Source of the DNA: Gyrodactylus bullatarudis
Taxonomy: Eukaryota > Platyhelminthes > Monogenea > Gyrodactylidea > Gyrodactylidae
Assembly: GCA_012064415.1 (NCBI GenBank)
Contig: SSNU01000144.1
Span: 175,084-239,083 of the forward strand
DNA length: 64,000 bases
Direction of reading: 5' to 3'
Under the pieces are notes generated by a model. It did not search any database. It had not been told where the DNA came from and saw nothing but the letters and a program-made list of their open reading frames with translations. This document shows, piece after piece, positions 36,608 to 51,600 of this stretch (position 1 is the stretch's first letter; each line of letters starts with the position of its first letter). Made by a program: the position numbers and the translations under genes.

Positions 36608-39600
36608 ATGAGTCTAAAACTTCACACTTTAGATGTGGTTATACTGAAAGCATCGAACCTCAAAAATATTGAACTTATTGGCGAAAGTGATCCCTATTGT
36701 ACTGTTGAGATATTCAGTGAGATAAAAATATTTGGATATATGCCCAAAAATTAATTGCTAAATTTAGATGACAAGCGTCAAACCAAAGTCATAGAAAATA
36801 ATCTCAATCCAGAATGGAATGAAAAGTTCAAATTTGATCTTGTCCGTGCCTTACAATCAGAGGATAAAATCGTATTCAAAGTTAAAGATCGGGATAAATT
36901 TCCGCCTGATAAGTAAGCCTTTTAATTTTCTCATTTGAGTCTGACGGTCAGACTCTGACCTCAAAATTAATTCAAGTGTTTAATATCTTTTATTCTTATT
37001 CATAAATCTAATTTCAAGTAGAAAAAGAATGAGAAGCCTGTTTCTTCTCGTCTCTTACAGAATATTCCATTTACACCAATCATAGTCTTGGTTAAATTTT
37101 ATTCGGTAATCTTCAAGAGTAATTATGTTCAACAAAACTTGCATCTGGATCAATAAAAAATCAAAACCGGTTTACTCTTTCTTGTCTATTTTTATTTCTA
37201 TTCTCTATGTAAAAACCGAGGGTTCTTCCTTCTCCTATTTGAATCAATGTTGACTTTGAACTTGAGTGAATCATGTCTGTTTATCGATGCCTTAGTCTAG
37301 TACTTTAATGGTTTCATAAATATTCTCATGTCTTTTCAAGTCAATAAATACATAGTTTAATCATTAAAAGAGTAAATATTAGAAAATAATTGATCTATTG
37401 GATGGCAAATAAACTCAGCTTTAAAATTTTGTTCAATCGAAAGATACTTTGAATATTATGAATACTTGATGGTATTTGATATTGGTAAAAATCACCAATG
37501 ATTAGAAGAAATAAAATAATTTCCCAAAACTACTCAAAAGTAAATGGGCCAAAGTATTAATTAATAAGTGGTATGAGAATAATCCCTTTCTGATCATGAC
37601 ATAGCTTAAACTACAAACTAATATTAGAATTCCCCTTTCTTCCTTGTTTTTATTTTCCATGAATAACTTTTTGTCTGATTGGTTATTTTGCATATTAGCC
37701 AATCATAACTCGATTAAAATTAGTTCAACTAATGATACCAAGTTATCCAATGGATAAAATATCCATTAAACCCTGCATTAAATGAAAGAAAAGCATTTCA
37801 TAAATAATATCTTGCCAAGATAATTGATCGTAAAATTCTTGATCACAAAAAGAAAACTATGCAGTTAAATTATTCGATAATAATCAAATCTACAGCTCAA
37901 ATATCATGAATAACTTTTATGCATAATCGAATTTCTCTTGAATAAAATAGGGTCTATCTTTATCCATTTTTACTTTGATACTCGGTTTGAAAAAAAGAGT
38001 TCATCTAAATGTCAATGAAACTTGATTCTATTTATAGAAAAAAACTAGGAGTCTTGATCAATAAAATTGAAATTACAGCTCTTAGCTCAACTTTACGAGC
38101 TAAAATGTTGAGAGATTATTATAGACAGACTCATGAATAAGTAGATTCGAATTCCACTCTCTCTCTCTTTGAAGATCTTAATGCTCAATATTCTAATCTA
38201 CCTAATCCTATTTCTAGGTTGATGTGTCAAACTGAAATAAACTGCTATGATCTGATACGAAGTTGTGACATAAAAACTGTCTTGACCCTGAGTGATGAAC
38301 GAGGTCGTCCCGTGGTTGTAAGTTTCTTATTTGCATTTATGATAGTCTAGTTTTAAGTCTAGAATTATGAGACCCTTTTGATTTTGAACGTTTACTTATA
38401 ATTATGAGAGAGCCAAAAGATTCTTAATCAATCAATAAATTTTAATGCTTCCAAAATATTGATTGATTAACTGTTTTCTTTCATTCTACTTCTTTCTAAA
38501 GAAATAATGTAACAAATCATATTTAAATTGAGAGAAAAACACCTCCAGTCCATTTGTCCATGTAGGAATTCATAAAATGTTACTTATGAGTCTATGAACA
38601 GATAAAAATGCTTTTCAATTAATCATCCTCAAACATCCTTTAAATATTTAGGTTAAAGGTGTAACTGTGAGTATATTTTCATGTTCATCATGGGATAATT
38701 AACCATCTTTATCCAAAATAACCAAAGGCAACTCTTGAAATTCAATTGATCTATACGAAACCTTCTGGTGAGTCAATTTGAATAGACCTAAACTACCGAT
38801 TAAATTTAGATGAAATTTCATAAAAACCACTGAAACCTTGCTTCTGATATGAGGTTAATAAGTATAACTCTGCAAAGTTTCGTAGATTGATTTTATTAAA
38901 GTATTTATTTACAAAGCATTTAAATAATAATATTTTAATACATTAAATAAAAGCAGGAGAAAGTAATTAAACCAAGATACATCGATTGAATATGTACCCC
39001 CCTCCCAATAAAATCCCTTGAACCTCATCTTACTGAATGAATCATGAAAATTTATTGATTGATGCATACAATCTTGAACTTAATTTTATCCTCTCTTCAT
39101 TATTTCCCATGATAAAGTATCTTTTACAGTAATTGAAAAAGTCTCAACCTTTTATTATATAATCAACATTCATCATGGCTATAATAGAATTCATTGTAGT
39201 TATTTCAAAATTTTTAAATGATTTATTGTCTAATAATGATAGAAAAAAAGGAACCAATGTCACATGGATTGTCGTTTCAATTTTCGTATCATCAATCATT
39301 ACTTACAGCTACAATTGAAAAATAATTTTTCATAATACTCAAGATCAATTTCAACAAGTCAAGGGAATATTTAATCTAATAATTCTCCTAATTCTTATGA
39401 AATAATTCGAGATGGTTATCATTTTTAGTGTTGATTAATGTTCTTTCATTAGAACCTAAAGTTGCTGAACCAGAGTCAGATCCGAACGATCCTAGTGCCA
39501 TTGTAGTTGGAGGTGAGCTATTTGAATATAATACAGCAATTTTACACGGATCAACTCTCAGAATCTTGAGTTAGGCCTTTGATTACAACATTTACACTGT

Positions 39601-42600
39601 TAATGAAATTTTTATTGATTCATTTATAGCAAGTAAGAAATGAAAAACTAGTGAAGAATATACAGACTAATTTCAGAATAAAATCCATAAAAAATTCGAT
39701 CTTTAACAGCTGAACCAAGGGAGGGGGTAATAGAAAATGAGTATGCTTACGAGACATGGTTATGTAAATTACATGCATACAACTAAATTTCCTCTCTAGA
39801 GTGTTGTGGGGGATTAGCTTGAAGAACAATGCTACAAGTATTATTACTCGAATATAACAGAGAATAAAAACAGGAAGTAACTTTAGTATAAAACTAAATT
39901 TATCCTATAAAGAGAGTTTAGAAACAATTCACTCAATCATTCTGGTCATCATTTGAAATGTATAAAAAGAGTCCAGATGATGAAACCAAGAAAGGCTCGC
40001 CGCCTACTACATCTACTGTAACACCTGCAGTAATAGCCCAGGATATCGTACAAGATGAGATTGTTGATAACTGTAAATTTGTGGATTTGACTTAATAAAA
40101 TATAATTTCCTTTTACAGCAGGTAGTAACGAAGCTACAGTTTCAATTGATCCATCAACCGGAACTCAAATTATCAAAATGGAAATGCCAAGTAGACCCAG
40201 TCGAGATACGCTCTCCTCAAAAGTGGTTGATTTCCAAGTGAGAATTCGTGTCATTGAGGGCAGGCAACTACAGGGAGCCAACATTGACCCTGTTTGTCGT
40301 GTAACTTGCTCAAATTTCAAGAAACAAACTCGTATTCTTCGCTCTACTAATTCTCCTTGCTTCAACCAAGTGTTTTACTTCAACTTTCGGGATTCTGCTG
40401 TAAATCTCGTGGATGAATTGATAAAATTCAGCGTTTTTGATTCACACTCCCTGAAATCTGATTCTCTAATTGGAAGCTTCAAGTTTGACATTGGCTATGC
40501 CTATCATTCAGACAATAGAGCTATTCTCAACAAATGGCTGTTACTCTCTGACCCAGAAGATCCTCTAGCAGGCCCTAAGGGCTACTTAAAAGTCTCAATA
40601 ATCATTCTAGGCCCGGGTGACTCAGCTCCAGTAAGCTCCACATTAAATAGTTAACTTTAACCATTTCTAAACCCTTTTTTATTTTCAAGTCGTGGAAATC
40701 TAAAGACAACACAGATGATGATATTCAATCGTAAGTGGTCCTTGATCAAAAGATTTAAATCCTTTCATTACTAATTCTTTTGTTAGAAACCTTCTTCGTC
40801 CTGCTGGTGTAACTTTAAGACCAGCCACTTATGCCATCAGAGTCTATAGTGGTGAGGATTTGCCCAGAAGTGAGTTTCATATACTTTTATTTTCACTTCC
40901 GGTCTGAAACTGAGTCTGTCCTTCATCCTTAAACTTTTCTTTTCTTTCATCTTCCAGTGGATAATGGAATTATGAGCAAAGCTGTTGCATTGGTCACAAA
41001 TAAACAAAAGGATGCCAAAAACTTTGTAGATCCATATGTGGAAGTAAACTTTGCCGGCATTAAAGTTTGTTACCCACACTATTTTCAAATCGAAATTAAA
41101 AAAAAATCTCTTTCTCAATAGCAAAAAACAAAATATATCGAAGAGACAGATCACCCAGAATGGAATCAGGAGATACGCATGGTCTTACAGTTCCCATCCA
41201 TGTGTGAAACAATGAAATTTGTCGTCTACGATTGGTGAGTTTTTTCTCATTTCACACACATGATCAAGTTTTATTGGTCGAAAATATTTGAGCCAATCAG
41301 AGACGTATTCTTCTCCCCACTATTATTTTTCCAAATTTATTTTAAGCAATAATCAATGAAATGTTTACAAAATTATAATTTTCTTACAAATCTTCTAACA
41401 AAAATAAAATTGATTATTTTCTTGAATAAATTACAGCAATAGAAATTTTGGGTTTTATATATTTTTACCTACAATTTAATTTCGAAAAATTGCACATGAA
41501 TGTCTGACAGAGTCGAAACTAAATTCTACCTTTTTAAACTACTTTATATTATTATACAGGGATCGAGCCAATAAAAATGATCCCATTGGAGCATTTTATT
41601 TGAACTTGAATAGTTGTACATCGTACAACACTGATGATAGCGGTTAGTAATTATGACATATAAATTATCAATTTTAATTCACACAAAGACACCGAATTGA
41701 TTGATTGCCATAAATAATTTATATTGTCCTTGCAATATCTAACGAAATTCTAACTAATCCCTCCCACCCTTGTCTTGATTTAACCAAAACCTTTGATTTG
41801 CTTGTACATGCATGCTTCCTTTAATAACTGCATGTAGATTATTTAATTGTTTTTTTGAATGAAGCTGTTTTTGTGGATATCTCAAAGGGAATGTAAATTC
41901 ATTCGGGATAGGTTTTTCCTAGTTTACTCTTTCGTGCCCAATCAGAAATAAACAAGACATTTTTTGTATAGACATTCATCAATAATAACACTCCAAGTGT
42001 GTATAGCTATGAATGAATGAATAGAAATACCTTCCTTGATACTTGAAATTGTATCGAGTCATCTCTCCAACCATTCCTTCATCCTTCTATATATACCATT
42101 GTAGATTTATGAAAATGAAGAATAGAATAATTGTACTCTTAATTCTGAGATCTCTATAGAGCTAACTAGAGTTTTATTCTATTTTACACTATCGATTATT
42201 TATTCAAAAAAATATATATACACCAGTTTTATCTTCGTTATCATCTCAATGTTCTTTTTACTTTTTCTTTTCTTTAAATGAATAAATGATAAATGATTTG
42301 AAATTTTCATTGTACCTGATTCATGTTGAGTTTATTTGAAAGTATCAAATTTTCTAAATATTCTCTTCAATAACCTATTTATCTATCTTCTAAATTACCT
42401 CTGCCTGTCTGATATCTTTTTCTTGAATGAATTTCAATATCAAGTTATACAGTTGTACCTCTATAAAAAATGTAACAAACCTATCCCTCTCCTCTCTGTC
42501 CCTTTTAAGTTGAGAAAAATAATGTATAGCTACTATAAAATAGGTTTATGAGTGTCAAACTTTCCAAAAAAATAAAATTCAGTCAAGTTTGATTCATTCA

Positions 42601-45600
42601 ATAGAGAGTTTTCTGCTGATTCTTTCTATCTAATAAAAATACAGATTCGTTCATTTTTTGTCTCATAAAAAACTACCAAGCATTGGAGCAGTTTTGATTT
42701 TGGATTAAAAAATATTTTTTCTCCTTTTCGTCTTTTCACGCTTTTGACCTATACCCCCTCCCCTTATTTACGTCCACAATTGGGGAACAACTGTAATAAT
42801 AGCTTACATCGCTCGTTCCCCTATAGTCACACTGAGTTATTTAACGATTAGCTCGAAATATTAATGAGTAATCAATCCTTATATGCTAAAAATGTTGATA
42901 TTTTGAAAACTCCTTACAGGGATGCTGGAATTAAGGATGAGCCGATAGGAGCATTCTTCATTAACCTTGGAGAATGTTCTGCTTCAGGTACTGTTGGTAT
43001 GTTTGCTCGGGTATTGGCTTTCATTTATTGACATGTTTTCTTTCTTTTCACTCACTTTCTTGAATGTTTACTCAAGAAGCTGAAGACAAACTATATTTCT
43101 CACAAAAAGAACTTTCTTTCAAAGGTCTAAATTGTGAAATTTCATTTCATAATGTGGAATCAAACTTTCAATCGAATCGACAAGTAAACCTGGTTTGATG
43201 AAATCTTTCTTTGAGTTTCCTCGTTCAATTGACTGCAAGATATTTGTAAAATTTGACGAAAAATTTTAATTCACAGTAAAACTAATAACTGAAATTATTT
43301 GTTTGTTCAGAAACAGATAAACAAGGAAAGTTTTTTATTCAAATTACTCGAATTGTCTCCAAACTAATTTATTCTACTCCTCTTTTCTTGCTAGAGTCAA
43401 AGCTCAGACACATTAATACACATTTCTCTTGATTGATTTTTATCCAAACATCATTGTTATCTATTGCAGTTCAAATTGTACTAGATGAGTTGAAATCACC
43501 AAATTACTAATGAGCTGCCAGAAAGTAGCGAATAATATCTAAAAAGTAGCCTTTTCTAACCCTTCACTCACAAAGCAGTTATTTAGAATCTTTTTCAAAA
43601 AATAAAATAAACTCTTCAGCATTGTTAGTCTTAAAATTCCTCCAGAAACAATTGCAGATTTTTTAGGCTATATTTTTCAACAAAAATCATACTTGGCAAT
43701 TTTATAACTCTATTCTTTGTTCCTCACTTTTCTAGGAAATATTGACGAAGGTAAATTATTAAGGATATTGGATACGAGAGTTATCATTGGTAGTAGAAGG
43801 GATCATCTATTCATAAAGTCTATTTTATCCACAAGACAGCTTTTAATTATTTCCCTCACCTTTCCTCACTATTTCTTGACAAGACCATCTTTAGAAAAGA
43901 ACTCAATATTGGTTTAAAAAAATTCAACTTTTTCTTTAGGTTACTTGCCCACATTTGGACCATGCTTTATCAATCTTTACGGCTCTGCCAGAGAATATAG
44001 TGATGCCCCAAATCAATTTGAATCGTTGAACCTTGGAGAAGGCGAAGGTTGTGCATATCGTGGTCGTATACTAATCGAACTAAACACTCACTTACGAGAC
44101 GAACCTGAAAAACAAGAAGTTATTGATGTTGGTGAAGATCAAAAGATTGCCACTCAAGTTAGTTGAATAAATCGAAGCTATCATATTTGAAGATATTCAA
44201 GGGCCATTTACTATCGAGTGATCTTGAACTCGTTCTGAGAGAGAATTTATCTAGGTTTCTCTCAAATAACTAATGAATAATTAGCAATTAGTCATCATTG
44301 TTGAACATGCATTTTGAAATTTTCATGATTAAACTCACAATCATGTATAAGAGGACCCATGAGGTTACACTTTCATCTTTAATCTTTCTATAGAAATTTC
44401 TCAGAAGAAGAAATTGGGTCTTGCACGCAAACTTTATGATGGCGTCAATGATCAATAAAGTCGATGGCAATGTTGTCTTTGAAGTGAGCATTGCAAACTT
44501 TGGTAATACTCTGGATGAAAGTACTGAACCCTCAGCCAGTACAACGCCGCCAACAAATCCAGTTTTTGATGGTTCCTATTACTACTTTTTACCCTGGGGC
44601 AAAAAGAAACCGTCTGCCCTTGTTGAAGCGATCCTCGAGGATATAACTCCACGCTTATTCGCCATGAATTTACTCAGCAAAATCACCAAAAAATTGGTAA
44701 GTTAATAAATAAGTTAAATGTTCCCTAATGTTCTCTAAGGAGAGCAGCCCCGATTTCTTAGATCTAGCTTGATCGAAATTCAGATCGTAAAAGTTTGATT
44801 TCATAAATGTAACCGATATCTAAACTCTATGTATTTCATTAATTTCTTTTATCAGTCGAGTTAGACTATATTATCGTAAAATGAATTTTATAAAATTGTT
44901 TTTCTTCCTTAGGAAAGCAATCTAGCCCAGATTGAGACAGCTATCAATCAAGCTGAAGGTGAAAAACGTGAATATGACAAAATGTTGGCCAAGCTTATTA
45001 TTAAAACAATAAATTTATTGATTGTGTCTCTTAAGTGAGTCAGTAGATAAATTTATCGAATTATTGAAAAGTTACATTTCACATCGAATCGTGTGATTTT
45101 AGTCTTATTTGTACTCCTTCCACTTTTTTACCCTCATGTTAACCAATGAATTACCAAGTGGTGAATTGAATGGTTCTCATGGTACCTGTTTTCAGTTTGA
45201 AAGATGGTCATAGTTACGAAATCTTTTTTTTTCAAGCCAAGAACTTCCCGATTGGTCAGCCTCAAACAGTCCGATGAATAATCTAGATAAAAATTTGCTA
45301 AATCTTCGTCTCAAGGAGTTGGCAAGAATCAAAGAAGAGGCTCTCAAACTCAAAATGGAATGCAAAAACATTCATGACGGCGTGGAAACTCTGAAAGGCT
45401 TCTTGAATACTCTCAAACAAATCAGTAAAGAAGTGAATTTTTCTCAATGATTTATACCATCTATCTAGATTAAAATGTCTTTTTCAGTCAGATGAGAACC
45501 TAGTTAGAATAAAGCCAACTTACTTTCCAAGATATTGCTTAGTTCATTCTCAAACTTTTCCAATTGATTCTCTCTAATTCGAATAGATAAGAACATGATA

Positions 45601-48600
45601 TCATCATCTTCTCACTTATTTAAATTATGAGATAGATCAGACATAAGCCGTCGGCTGAAAAATCAAATTTTTAACTGTCCCGAAAAAGCTTTAAATTACT
45701 CTCTTTATTTGATGTTTAAATTGTAGAAATATTGCTTGTTTAGATTGGACAAATATTAGCTGTATAATGATTTTTGAAATGACACTATGTCAAGAAAATT
45801 ATTTTGTAAGAATATACTTAGTGTAAATTCCCTTATGAAAAAACCTCTGATTTTTACTTTCTCTTCAATTAGCCTCAAAACAGTATGCCAGACATAATCA
45901 TTTGGATGTTGGTGGGTAAGAAACGTCATGCCTACGCCAGGATACCAGCCAATGAAATTCTCTACGCCGAGAAGCCCGAATTCCAGGGTGAATTTTGTGG
46001 ACGCACAAGGACAATTTTCTTCAAAGTAATTCTAAAAATAAATTTTCACTTCTAACTAGAGATTTTTCAAACATTTGGGGTTATTCCCTTAGAATTGTCT
46101 TTCTCGTCTATTAATCCATTGGGTTTCTAGTTTAATTTATCACTCGAGAAGACTAACCTCAATATTATCCTGATTATTTTGAAAATTGAGTATGCAATTA
46201 TAAAACTGTTCCTTTAATATTTTTTTCCTGTTTTCCAAATTTAGCAACCACAGGTAAGAATATTCTCTGCGAGTGTTCTCTTTACTCTCCTCTCTGATCA
46301 TCCTATGTTAACCTTGATTCATTGCTCATTGAATTATACTTATCCTTTTCTATACGTTCATCTAATTTTCTCGGCTAGATACTTGGTCTCGTAGGATTTA
46401 CTTGATTAACTCTAATATTTTGTCAGGAATTTATTCTTGCTTGTTCACTGGTCATCCTAATACTCAGCCTTATAACTAACTATCTCGTCAGCAACAAGAA
46501 AACATATTCGAAAAAATAAAGCAACTTATGATCTCAGGAAATCATTCGTCACCGCTTACTTTCTTTTATTCACAATTTCATAGTTGTCTTGAACCCTTTT
46601 ATTGAAGAAATATTTAACAGTTTATTACCCCTACTAATAAAATAGTTATCTTAATTGATGTTCCACTTTGAAATGATTGTGTTTAAATTCCTTCTTAGCA
46701 CGGAAAATTAGATCAGCTAGAAACATGAGAATTCTAACGACTGTTTGATTAACAATGACTAATTCTGGTGATCATTACCCTAATACGACATATCTTAAAT
46801 TCTACATCTAGACTTCTCGTGAAACAATGGAAATATTATCACTGTATTAATATTTTTATCTTTGATAACCTTAAACATACACACATATCAGGAGTAGCTA
46901 AAACTTTTGAAATAAATTCATCGTCCTTAAATGATTCTCTCTGAAGGAGTGGTATTTTTATCAACTTTTGTGCTTGTTTGAATCCATTCTATTGTTCCCT
47001 TACTAACAAAGCTCATTTATACATCCTTAAGTATTCATACTATCTGAGTGATCATAAAAAGTTCTTGCTTGCACCCATAACTTATTCACTTTTCGAAACT
47101 TGTATACTTCGACCCGTGAGTGATGAGTTATTAGTAGGGCGACCAAAATGCCTTTTTTGCCTTTTTTGAGAGTGAGTCTAAAATACTTTGAAAATATTAA
47201 AAATTCAGTCCTTTTATTTCTAAACCTATTAATAAGAGAAATAAGTTTGCCTTTTTTGCCTATTTCGAGGAGGCTTGCCTTTTTTTTGCCTTTTTTAAAA
47301 AGGATTGCTTTTTCATTTTTTTCAAGGATTGTGCAAATTTTTTATCCCTTGTTTATCTTGATCTTAGTTAAATTTTCATTTTCTGAATCTAATTTTAGGG
47401 GGGACTCGGTAAACAGCCAATAGAAATGGCTTATCCAACTCAACATCTCATTCTCATTCTATTCACTTGAAAGGCTTGAAGAATTGATTAATTTTTTTAA
47501 ATCACTACTTGTGAGAGATATTCGATTATATGAATATACCTTTTATGCTTTACTATGTTGTTAAAGCTACTTTTTGGATTTTTAATGAGATCTCCTTTAA
47601 GTCCGCTTTCAGCAGATATCTTCTTGGGATGCTTCTCGTGAGAAACATTCGATTTTATGAATTTGCCTTTTTTTGCCTTTTTCAGAATTAAAAATTGCCT
47701 TTTTTCATCATAAAGTATGCCTTTTTCTGGTCGCCCCAGTTATTAGTAATAGATTATTACTTGAGTACACAGAAAATAGGAAAAGTTATTTTCTAAAATA
47801 GCATTCCATGGGTCAAAATTAGCAATTTTAAGTAATTTTGTACAATTTGAAAATAGGAATTTTTTGCAAAATAAAAATGCCATACAGACCAACTACTTTT
47901 TAAATTTTTTTATTTGAATTTGTCGAAAATACGAAAAATTCTGATGAATTTTCATCTATTTTGGCTTATTTCTTGTCAAAAAGTATTTAATATTATAAAG
48001 TTTAGTTACTCAAAGTATTTTATTATTGTTGTCTGCCGTATCCTCCTTGATGCTTGCCAAATAATGAGTTTTTAAATTAATTTTTTGGAAGCCTTGAAAA
48101 AAGTTTTCTATTTGATTGAACGTTACTGTAAATAGTAGAGTTTTGTCTTCAACCAGAGTAAATTAGTATAGTTAGGCAGACTTTTATTCATAGATCCATT
48201 TTCAAATTATATTTCAGTAGGTTGAGCAAATCCAAATTTTCCAAAACTCATCTTCATCCATTCAAGATGGATATATAGTAATCTGTAACTGGGGTGATTG
48301 AAATTAGCTAAAAATAGCTATACTGACAAAACAAAATTGGTAACAAATTCGATAACAAATAGTAAAAATTGGTCAATATTATCTTCCATGTAGAAAGACC
48401 TGAGAATTTTAAACTTATATTTCTAATATAAAGCTTAAATACAAAATTTGATAAAAAAGCATTTTTGTATACCCTAGTTATTACAAATAACTAGAGCCTC
48501 GATGTTTCGATTTCAAGGTATTATTTCAATACTTTATCGTGAATTTACAACAAATACCTTACATGAACCACTTACAAGTAACCTGGATAAAAATATGGAA

Positions 48601-51600
48601 ACCCAATAAATGTTGAAATTAAGCCAAAACATTGAGATGCTTTCAAAACCATGTTATCTTCGGGGTTATTTTTGAGCCTAGTAAATTGATAAACAACGAA
48701 AATCATCTCTACATCATGAAATACCCAATGAAATACCAGGCTATAATAAAGTATTATTTTTTAATACCTTAGATTCAAAATAATACATTTTAAGACTTCA
48801 AAACTTTGAACCCTGATGACATAACAGAAAAAATTATATTTTCTAAATGTTTAAAATAAGCATTTTAATATTATTTGAAGCTTTACTAATTTGACTATTG
48901 GATTGACAGAAAATTGAGCATGTTTCTTGCTTTTCAAATAATGTTGCTTATATGAATTTAATCTTTACTGCTATACTGTTTTTTTAATTCGTTAGAAACC
49001 ATTCTCAAACAAGAAAGACAAAATGGATAATTTTGCTATACCTGCTTTGGTGAGAGCTCTATTCTGGTTCGGTCTAGAGCAAGATGAACACGCTTGGCAT
49101 CAAATTCCTGATGAAGGAAAAACTGAAATTGTCGCTGAAACTGTAAGTTTAATTCAAAGCGAATTAATACTCTACGATAATTACACTGATGGTGATTTGA
49201 AAATTTTTTGCAGCTCTATTTTTCTAGTTATGAAATTCTGATATAAAATTAGACGCTGATCATGAATCTGGTATTTAAAAATAATCTGGCTGTCTGTGAA
49301 CTGAGATATTGAGCAATAACAGAAATTTCGAAAAACACCTCTCCAACTTTAGCTATTTAATAGAAGATTAAAAACATGAGAGTAATAAATGAACATAATG
49401 AAATGTCTCTAATAACAATGCTAGAGGATTTAATTTTCTATAATAAACTCGGATCAAATTTGGAATTTTTATTTTCGTTAAAGAAAACCAAATTTTTGTG
49501 CCAAAATTTTCACCAATTTTCTGAAAAATTCTGCAAATTTTTTTTCTACAGCTCGTTTTAACAGTCAAAATCTTTTGGGATAAATGAAAACACAGCCATT
49601 ACGCTCAAAATTTATCCTTCTTTCAGATGGTATAAAATTTATTACTCTTATATTATTAATCTCTCATTAAATAGCAAAAGTTTTTCGAAATTTCGGTTAT
49701 TGCTCAACATCTCAACTCATAAACAGCAATTTTTTTTAAATACCAGATTTGTGATCAGCGTCTAATTTTATATCAGAATTTCATAACTAGAAAAAAGGAG
49801 CCAGACCTCACCTCCACCCGTGTTATTATTGATGATTGAAATTAAAAAATAATTAGAAAAAATTCTTAGTATGAATACGCTTCCCTGGGATTACTGTCAA
49901 GTGATAATGGCTATTTTGATTACACTGGGACCAGACCATTACCCAAGGATTCATTCAAACTCCCGGAAGGCTGGGATTGGGCCGAAGACTGGAACATTTC
50001 CCCAGAAATGTCTCTCGTCTACACCAAAGATGCTGGTCTTTCTGTTTATATAGAAGAGTTGTATTATCATGAACAAAGATTTGCTGGAGGAACCTGGCAA
50101 CCATCCCAAACATTATACACAGATGCTGACAATAATCCAATAGCTGGCCCTGACCAGTTCTCTCTACCTCAGGGATGGAGATGGGAAGATGACTGGAAGG
50201 TTGACATGCAAAGACCTGTTGATGAGGATGGCTGGGAATATCATCAGAGCAATCAGACATCTGGTTATGTTGCCGTCCAAAAAATGTACCACCTGGTTAG
50301 AAGGAAACGATTACTGCGTAAAAGAGTCCTTGATATCGTCGATGAAGGCGATAAAACGGCTGTAAGTGTTCAATTTATGCATCTCTACTCTCTTCATAAT
50401 TTTAACTGGATTATCTTTTTATGATGTGTCTTGTATTCTATGTCAGGTTGACTTTGAATGTTTTTTAGAAAACATAGCTACACTAACTTATACTTTATAT
50501 TTCTATTAGCTAATTGAACAAATATTAGAAAAGAAAGAAGTACGCCCTTGCTGATGATTTACCTCATGTCTTTATTTTCTTTTTGATTAACTAAACCTCC
50601 GCATGAATTTGACTCAAGAATAAACTTTTATTATTCCTCAATAGTTTTATTGCAAGATATTCTGGTATCAATTGTTCTAGTTCGTTCCTTGTACAAGTCT
50701 CGAATTACTTGAAAAAATATATATTCAAACTCAAAAATAAAGTTGGCTAAAACTTGAGTCAGTATTTGCTTTCTCGGCCAAACTTTGCGACCTTGATTGT
50801 CTAAACACGCCGAGTGAATAATACAACCAGGTCACAAAATACTACCTTTAATATTTCTTCATTGTCTTATAGTTGACAGTTTTCTATGAAAGAATAATAG
50901 ATAGATTATATTTGATGAGCTCGTAATCGTTGAAACGTTTGGATTAGAGATGACTGAGAGAACAAATATTTACAAGTGTATTAATAACCTAATAAATATT
51001 TTTATAAGGATAAAAATTATTTCTTACTGATTCCGAAGTTTATTAAAATCCAAAAGTTTTTTTTTTGTTAGAAAATTTTATTCAATATTAATATATAATT
51101 AACAAAAATATAGTAATCAGGAAAAGCATTATTAAAATAAAGGTTTTCTGTATCTTGGGCATCTTGTATAATGAATTAGATATAATCTGGTTTGAAACAC
51201 TTGTAAAGTATCTTCATTTATTGGAAATAGGAAAAATATTCAAGCCTTGCAGTATTTTTGATATCATCTGAGGTGGGAGAAATATGCCTAAAATATATTG
51301 CGTCTTATTTATTCCTTGTCTCTCTCGATTTTCTTGACGAATTGCAATAAAGTTTCGATGAGAATGAAATAATTTATGCTAGTCGTGCATTTTTTTCGGG
51401 ATTTTATCATTTGAAGATATCTGGTACTTTTCATTGAATTCATATTATCCACTTAAAGAATGTGAAATGAAAAAAAAATCTGTTCAACTTTGTTTCATTG
51501 CCTAACAAAATTGGCTCTTTGCATGAAAGATTCCTTGATTAACACCCATTTTTATTAAATATAATCATGTTGTAAGGCAAGGAGTGTTCATCATCTAATT

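Noticed and set aside
37676..37703. Short palindrome GATTGGTTA...TAGCCAATC
   Set aside because: Only about 9 paired bases in AT-rich DNA; chance is a sufficient explanation.
47148..47423. 91-codon Phe/Leu-rich open frame
   Set aside because: Produced by the TTGCCTTTTTT runs of the 602-bp transposon; a composition artefact.
49368..49568. Open frames on both strands between 49368 and 49568
   Set aside because: Inside the foldback element; no homology and low-complexity AT composition.
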